Shown in pieces: positions 6,832-10,496 of a stretch of 10,496 nt of DNA. A model generated the notes under the pieces. The model saw nothing but the letters and a program-made list of their open reading frames with translations, did no database searches and had not been told where the DNA came from. Both the position numbers and the translations under genes were made by a program. Source of the stretch: an uncultured Parabacteroides sp. (GTDB taxonomy: Bacteria > Bacteroidota > Bacteroidia > Bacteroidales > Tannerellaceae); contig CALBYC010000054.1 of the NCBI GenBank assembly GCA_937890135.1, positions 1 to 10,496 of the forward strand, read 5' to 3'. The stretch's first letter is position 1, and every line of letters starts with the position of its first letter.

Positions 6832-7895
6832 TGAACACGTTTGGCAACATGTTCCGGCTCACGTCTTTCGGAGAGTCGCATGGCGTAGCGGTCGGGGGCG
6901 TGATAGACGGTTGCCCTTCGGGATTTGAACTTGATTTTCCGGAGATACAACGGGAATTGAACCGGCGCAAACCCGGACAGTCCCGCATCACGACACCTCG
7001 GAAAGAGGATGACGAGGTCCAGTTCCTTTCTGGCATTTATGAGGGAAAAACCACGGGGACTCCGATCGGGTTTGTCGTGTGGAACAAGAACCAGCATTCT
7101 TCGGACTATGAGAACATGAAGCAGGTCTATCGCCCTTCCCATGCCGATTATGCCTATCAGATGAAATATGGCATACGTGACCCGAGGGGCGGGGGACGTT
7201 CCTCGGCACGTGAGACGATCTCTCGTTGTGTGGCAGGAGCGGTGGCAAAGCAGATATTGGCGAAAAAAGGCATTGAGATAAAAGCTTATACCTCACAAGT
7301 CGGGACAATCCGTTTGGAGGGTTCTTACGAGGACTATGATTTGGACGAGATTGAAAGCAATCCGGTCCGTTGCCCGGACTCGCAAAAAGCCCGGGAGATG
7401 GAAGAGCTGATAACCCGGGTTAAAGAGGCCGGAGATACGATCGGCGGCGTGATTACGGGGGTAATCAAAGGCGTTCCCGCAGGGCTGGGAGAACCGGTCT
7501 TCGGCAAGCTGCATGCCGCACTGGGCAGTGCGATGCTTTCCATCAATGCCGCCAAAGGATTTGAATATGGCGATGGCTTTGACGCGGCGATTTATCGGGG
7601 ATCGGAACGAAACGACTGTTTCTTTAATGACAACGGGAAAATCAACGTGCGCACCAATCATTCCGGAGGAATACAAGGTGGCATCTCGAACGGACAGGAT
7701 ATCTACTTCCGCGTGGCGTTCAAGTCTGTCGCCACGCTGTTGATGGAGCAAGAGACTGTCGATATGGATGGGAACGATACCATCTTGAAAGCGAAAGGCC
7801 GCCATGACCCTTGTGTCCTTCCGCGTGCGGTCCCCATCGTGGAGGCAATGGCCGCGATGACGATTTTGGACTATTGGCTGTTGAACCAGAAATGA
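6831..7895 (+). CDS. aroC: Chorismate synthase
   Basis: Converts 5-enolpyruvylshikimate 3-phosphate to chorismate, the last step of the shikimate pathway, using reduced FMN. The protein has 354 residues, the normal length. Family signatures are present: SFGESHGVAVGGVIDG (from about residue 11), RPSHADYAYQMKYGIRDPRG with the following GGGRSSARET, NVRTNHSGGIQGG, and the C-terminal RHDPCVLPRAVPIVEAM. The start at 6831 gives the canonical MNTFGNMFRLTSFGESHG. A longer frame from 6789 reads only through the slyD tail as an Arg-rich stretch and is rejected. The gene overlaps slyD by one base and is followed by a strong hairpin. Chorismate feeds the TrpE/TrpG reaction encoded about 2.7 kb upstream. 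Confidence 0.98.
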   Translation: MNTFGNMFRLTSFGESHGVAVGGVIDGCPSGFELDFPEIQRELNRRKPGQSRITTPRKEDDEVQFLSGIYEGKTTGTPIGFVVWNKNQHSSDYENMKQVYRPSHADYAYQMKYGIRDPRGGGRSSARETISRCVAGAVAKQILAKKGIEIKAYTSQVGTIRLEGSYEDYDLDEIESNPVRCPDSQKAREMEELITRVKEAGDTIGGVITGVIKGVPAGLGEPVFGKLHAALGSAMLSINAAKGFEYGDGFDAAIYRGSERNDCFFNDNGKINVRTNHSGGIQGGISNGQDIYFRVAFKSVATLLMEQETVDMDGNDTILKAKGRHDPCVLPRAVPIVEAMAAMTILDYWLLNQK

Positions 7896-7921
7896 TAGCT
7901 TTCTTGTTCATGATGACAGGA

Positions 7922-7960
7922 CGAAAGCCGGAGGATGCGTCAAGCAGGCTCCGGCTTTCG
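7922..7960. terminator. Intrinsic terminator hairpin between aroC and the converging dehydrogenase gene
   Basis: A perfect 12-bp inverted repeat, CGAAAGCCGGAG at 7922-7933 and CTCCGGCTTTCG at 7949-7960, has a 15-base loop. The plus-strand 3' side reads CTTTAT, only a short U-tract. It sits between two converging genes and probably serves both. A weaker 7-bp repeat (7968-7974 with 7996-8002) follows. Confidence 0.78.
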
Positions 7961-8003
7961 CTTTATAGGATGGAAAGAATTTGCTTGTAAAGTAATCCAT
8001 CCA

Positions 8004-8954
8004 TCAAACCGCATGGACGGGTTCCCCCTTCTGGTAGGCCTTCAAGTTGGCGATGGCAATATCCATGAGGCGGATTCTTGCTTCTTTTGTCGCCCAGGCA
8101 ATATGGGGCGTGAAATGACAATTGATGGCGCTTAGCAAGGGATTGTCCGCCTTGGGTGGCTCGGTGGAAAGGACATCTACTCCGGCAGCAAATAATCGTT
8201 TGCTGTTAAGGGCGTCGGCGACAGCTTGCTCGTCAATCAAGGGGCCCCTGCCGGTATTGATGAGGATGGCACTGGGTTTCATCCATTCCAAGGCTTCGGC
8301 ATTGACAAAATCCTTGGTCGTATCCGTTAGCGGGCAATGCAATGACAAGACATCGCTTTGCCTGAATAAAGTCTCCTTGTCCACCGGTGTGATGAAGTCC
8401 GGCAGTTCTTCTTTTTTCTTGGAGGTGAAAGCTATCACTTTCATTCCGAAATCATGGGCGACGCGGGCGACTGCCGAACCGATGTGCCCTAAGCCCACAA
8501 TGCCGAAAGTCTTGTCTGCCAGTTCTATCAAAGGAGTGTCCCAAAAGCAGAAGTCGTTGCAGCTGCTCCATGCTCCTTTTCGCACTTCATCCGTGTAATG
8601 GGCGGTCTGGTTCGTTATGTTCAAGAGATGGGCGAACACCATCTGCACTACCGACCGTGTGCTGTAAGAGGGAATATTTGTAACGATTATTCCCCTTTTG
8701 TGTGCCACTTCCGTATCGACGATATTATATCCTGTCGCCAACACGCCGATATACTTCAGTCGGGGCAAGGCCGCCAGGGTCTCCTCGCTGAAAGGGACTT
8801 TGTTGGTCAACACGGCTTCTGCATCTTTGCACCGTTCGACAATTTCACCGGGCGAGGTCGCCTCGTAGATCGTGCAATCTCCTAAAGCCTTGAGTTCTCC
8901 CCAAGACAAATCGCCTTTATTGACGGTTCTTCCGTCCAGAACTACTATTTTCAT
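8004..8954 (-). CDS. D-2-hydroxyacid dehydrogenase (glycerate/hydroxypyruvate reductase-like)
   Basis: NAD(P)-dependent oxidoreductase that interconverts a 2-hydroxyacid and a 2-oxoacid; the closest impression is the glycerate dehydrogenase/hydroxypyruvate reductase group, but the substrate is not fixed by sequence. It has 316 residues. The Rossmann motif GLGHIG is at 154-159, and the catalytic triad is visible as Arg236 (INTGRGPL), Glu265 (LSTEPP) and His284 (TPHIAW). After the second strand of the cofactor domain the sequence is IAFTSKKK (174-181), lacking the acidic residue that usually selects NAD; this hints at NADPH use. The gene starts 36 bases after the rlmH stop on the same strand, so the two probably share a transcript. 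Confidence 0.92.
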   Translation of the reverse strand: MKIVVLDGRTVNKGDLSWGELKALGDCTIYEATSPGEIVERCKDAEAVLTNKVPFSEETLAALPRLKYIGVLATGYNIVDTEVAHKRGIIVTNIPSYSTRSVVQMVFAHLLNITNQTAHYTDEVRKGAWSSCNDFCFWDTPLIELADKTFGIVGLGHIGSAVARVAHDFGMKVIAFTSKKKEELPDFITPVDKETLFRQSDVLSLHCPLTDTTKDFVNAEALEWMKPSAILINTGRGPLIDEQAVADALNSKRLFAAGVDVLSTEPPKADNPLLSAINCHFTPHIAWATKEARIRLMDIAIANLKAYQKGEPVHAV

Positions 8955-8990
8955 ATTGCGCTTATGTTAAATTGGTGTCCACTTGTTTGC

Positions 8991-9464
8991 CTATTCATGA
9001 TGGTAAGGCTCGTTATTGAGAATGGTCATGGCGCGGTAAATCTGTTCAACGAATATGAGCCTGACCATTTGATGGGAGAAGGTCATGCGGCTCAAGGATA
9101 TCTTTTCGGAGGCGGCCTTATAAACAGCTTCGCTGAAACCGTAAGGCCCTCCGACGGCAAAGACCAGCCTCCGCGGGACGGTTTGCATCTTTTTCTCGAT
9201 ATAACGAGCAAATTCCATCGATGTGAAATCTTTTCCTTTCTCGTCCAACAACACCAAGTAGTCCCCTTGTTGCAATGACTTCAATATCAGTTCCCCTTCT
9301 TTTTCTTTTTGCTGGCTTTCCGAAAGATGCTTGGCATTCTTGACATCCGGAATGACTTGCATCTCAAAAGGGATATAATGAACCAGGCGGTTTTTATATT
9401 CATCGATGGCCTCCATGAAGTACCGGGCATCCGTTTTCCCTATGACTACTAATGCTATTTTCAT
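8991..9464 (-). CDS. rlmH: 23S rRNA pseudouridine-1915 N3-methyltransferase (RlmH, SPOUT family)
   Basis: Uses S-adenosylmethionine to methylate pseudouridine 1915 (E. coli numbering) in helix 69 of 23S rRNA, acting on assembled ribosomes as a homodimer. The 157 residues match the usual 155-160. Family motifs are LLDEKGKDFTSMEFA (72-86), the SAM-binding knot segment FAVGGPYGFSE (102-112), and SLSRMTFSHQMVRLIFVEQI (123-142). The conserved end PYHHE completes it. The first gene of a probable two-gene unit with the downstream dehydrogenase, it diverges from the small secreted protein gene. A TACTTTTG promoter element lies just upstream. Confidence 0.97.
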   Translation of the reverse strand: MKIALVVIGKTDARYFMEAIDEYKNRLVHYIPFEMQVIPDVKNAKHLSESQQKEKEGELILKSLQQGDYLVLLDEKGKDFTSMEFARYIEKKMQTVPRRLVFAVGGPYGFSEAVYKAASEKISLSRMTFSHQMVRLIFVEQIYRAMTILNNEPYHHE

Positions 9465-9484
9465 CGATTTCTTGTTTTAATAAG

Positions 9485-9492
9485 CAAAAGTA
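9485..9492 (-). promoter_or_regulatory. Bacteroidetes-type -7 promoter element for rlmH
   Basis: On the minus strand this reads TACTTTTG (consensus TAnnTTTG), 20 bases upstream of the rlmH ATG at 9462-9464. No clear -33 TTTG is found. Confidence 0.5.
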
Positions 9493-9536
9493 TGAATTAT
9501 TCGGCGTATTCTGCCGATTGGGCAGGAAATAATATG

Positions 9537-9544
9537 TACCTTTG
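9537..9544 (+). promoter_or_regulatory. Bacteroidetes-type -7 promoter element for the secreted protein-nadC unit
   Basis: TACCTTTG followed by CCC matches the TAnnTTTG consensus well. It sits 32 bases before the ATG at 9577, and a partial -33 match (ATTG, 9517-9520) lies 16 bases upstream. It is back to back with the rlmH element in a 112-base divergent gap. Confidence 0.6.
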
Positions 9545-9576
9545 CCCTAAGAAGAAACAAAAACAAACGAAACTCC

Positions 9577-9948
9577 ATGAAACGACTACTGCTGGTGGCC
9601 CTGTTGATGGCCAATGCGTTGCTGTCGAGGGCGGCGGATATCACGACGATTGCCATGGCATTTCAGAAAGGGGATGCTGCGGCTATGCAATCGGCCATGG
9701 CGCAATCTGTCGATGTGGCTATTTCCGACAAGAATAAAAACTGTGATACGCAAGAGGCTGTTGCCATGCTTGCGGAGTTTTTCAAGTCGCACAAACCGGA
9801 AGCCTGTCAGGTCGTGCACCATGCAGATAAAGGGGAAAGGGGCTTTTTCGTGGCCAAACTGAAATCCGGGGGACAACAATACCGGGTCAATGTGGCTTAC
9901 AAGGCCGAGAATGACAAAGCGATTATACAATCAATAAGGATAGAATAA
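9577..9948 (+). CDS. Small exported protein, DUF4783-like
   Basis: A 123-residue protein with a clear signal peptide: MKR, a hydrophobic core (LLLVALLMANALL, 4-16), and a likely signal peptidase I site after SRA-A near residue 20. There is no lipobox Cys, so it is probably periplasmic. The mature part (about 100 residues) starts with ITTIAMAFQKGDAAAM and continues to a strand-rich end (FFVAKLKSGGQQYRVNVAYK). This pattern resembles the DUF4783 family found in Bacteroidetes beside nadC; I assign it from memory with moderate confidence. Function is unknown. The stop is 5 bases before nadC, so the two are co-transcribed. A good promoter motif precedes it. Confidence 0.8.
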   Translation: MKRLLLVALLMANALLSRAADITTIAMAFQKGDAAAMQSAMAQSVDVAISDKNKNCDTQEAVAMLAEFFKSHKPEACQVVHHADKGERGFFVAKLKSGGQQYRVNVAYKAENDKAIIQSIRIE

Positions 9949-9953
9949 ACGAA

Positions 9954-10496
9954 ATGGACGTAAAAGAAACCAAAGAACAACTCATTGCCGACCTGATCCG
10001 TTTGGCTTTTGCTGAAGATATAGGGGATGGAGACCATACGACTTTATGCTGTATCCCGGCAAATGAAATGGGTAAAAGCCAACTTGTCGTGAAAGAGGAT
10101 GGCATTCTGGCTGGCGTAGAAATAGCGAAACGGATTTTCCATGCTTTTGACCCTGACCTGAAGATGACGGTATTTATCCAGGACGGGGCGGAAGTGAAAA
10201 AGGGGGACATCGCTTTTGTGGTGGAAGGCAAGGTCCAGTCGTTGCTGCAGACCGAACGTCTGATGCTGAATGTGATGCAGCGCATGAGCGGCATTGCCAC
10301 GATGACCCGCAAATATGTCAAGGCATTGGAAGGCACGAAAACCCGAGTGCTGGACACGAGAAAAACGACTCCCGGAATGCGCATGCTGGAAAAAGAGGCG
10401 GTGCGTATCGGTGGAGGGACGAACCATCGCATCGGTTTGTTCGACATGATTCTCTTGAAAGACAATCATGTCGATTTCGCGGGTGGCATCGAAGCG
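9954..10496 (+). CDS. nadC: Quinolinate phosphoribosyltransferase, N-terminal part (3' end outside window)
   Basis: Combines quinolinate with PRPP, releasing CO2, to give nicotinate mononucleotide in de novo NAD synthesis. The first 181 residues are present and the frame runs off the window; a complete protein is about 280 residues. Conserved elements are EDIGDGDHTT (21-30), ERLMLNVMQRMSGIAT (101-116), the substrate-binding TRKTTPGMR (135-143), GGGTNHRIGLFD (153-164) and LLKDNH (167-172). Arg136, Lys137, His158 and Arg159 are the expected phosphate and carboxylate ligands. The ATG at 9954 follows the upstream secreted-protein stop by 5 bases. Confidence 0.97.
   Translation, partial: MDVKETKEQLIADLIRLAFAEDIGDGDHTTLCCIPANEMGKSQLVVKEDGILAGVEIAKRIFHAFDPDLKMTVFIQDGAEVKKGDIAFVVEGKVQSLLQTERLMLNVMQRMSGIATMTRKYVKALEGTKTRVLDTRKTTPGMRMLEKEAVRIGGGTNHRIGLFDMILLKDNHVDFAGGIEA

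Noticed and set aside
7968..8002. A second inverted repeat (GGATGGA / TCCATCC) after the aroC terminator
   Set aside because: Only 7 bp with a 21-base loop and no U-tract; too weak to call separately.

Overview
The window looks like a chromosomal housekeeping segment from a member of the Bacteroidales (Bacteroides/Parabacteroides-like). The support is the tryptophan gene order E-G-D-C-F-A with none of the genes fused, several TAnnTTTG motifs placed like the Bacteroidetes -7 promoter element, general lack of Shine-Dalgarno sequences, and a small exported DUF4783-type protein between rlmH and nadC. The genus cannot be fixed from the sequence alone. I see no tRNA, rRNA, CRISPR array, transposase, phage gene or integron, and no gene-free stretch longer than about 170 bases.

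Layout. Positions 1-4114 (+) hold a tightly packed tryptophan operon: the 3' end of trpE, then trpG, trpD, trpC, trpF and trpA, closed by a strong hairpin at 4145-4186. Converging on it (-) is a two-gene unit, an FtsB/DivIC-like septum protein (4561-4881) followed by a 108-residue four-helix membrane protein of unknown function (4230-4556). Diverging from that (+) are a MalY/PatB-type PLP enzyme with a frameshift near its 3' end (5048-6216), a SlyD-type FKBP isomerase with a Cys/Gly tail (6280-6831), and aroC, chorismate synthase (6831-7895), which ends at another strong hairpin (7922-7960). Next, on the minus strand, rlmH (8991-9464) is followed by a D-2-hydroxyacid dehydrogenase (8004-8954). 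Diverging from rlmH is a small secreted protein (9577-9948), then nadC (9954 to the window end, truncated).

How the genes work together. AroC makes chorismate, and TrpE/G use it in the first step of the tryptophan branch; TrpD, C and F convert anthranilate to indole-glycerol phosphate, which TrpA (with TrpB, presumably encoded just upstream of the window) turns into indole and then tryptophan. The remaining genes are ordinary core functions: cell division, rRNA modification, protein folding and NAD synthesis.

The observation most worth checking is the single-base frameshift beside a G7 tract in the MalY/PatB gene, which removes a conserved C-terminal substrate-binding segment. I found no convincing evidence for an undescribed multi-gene system here.
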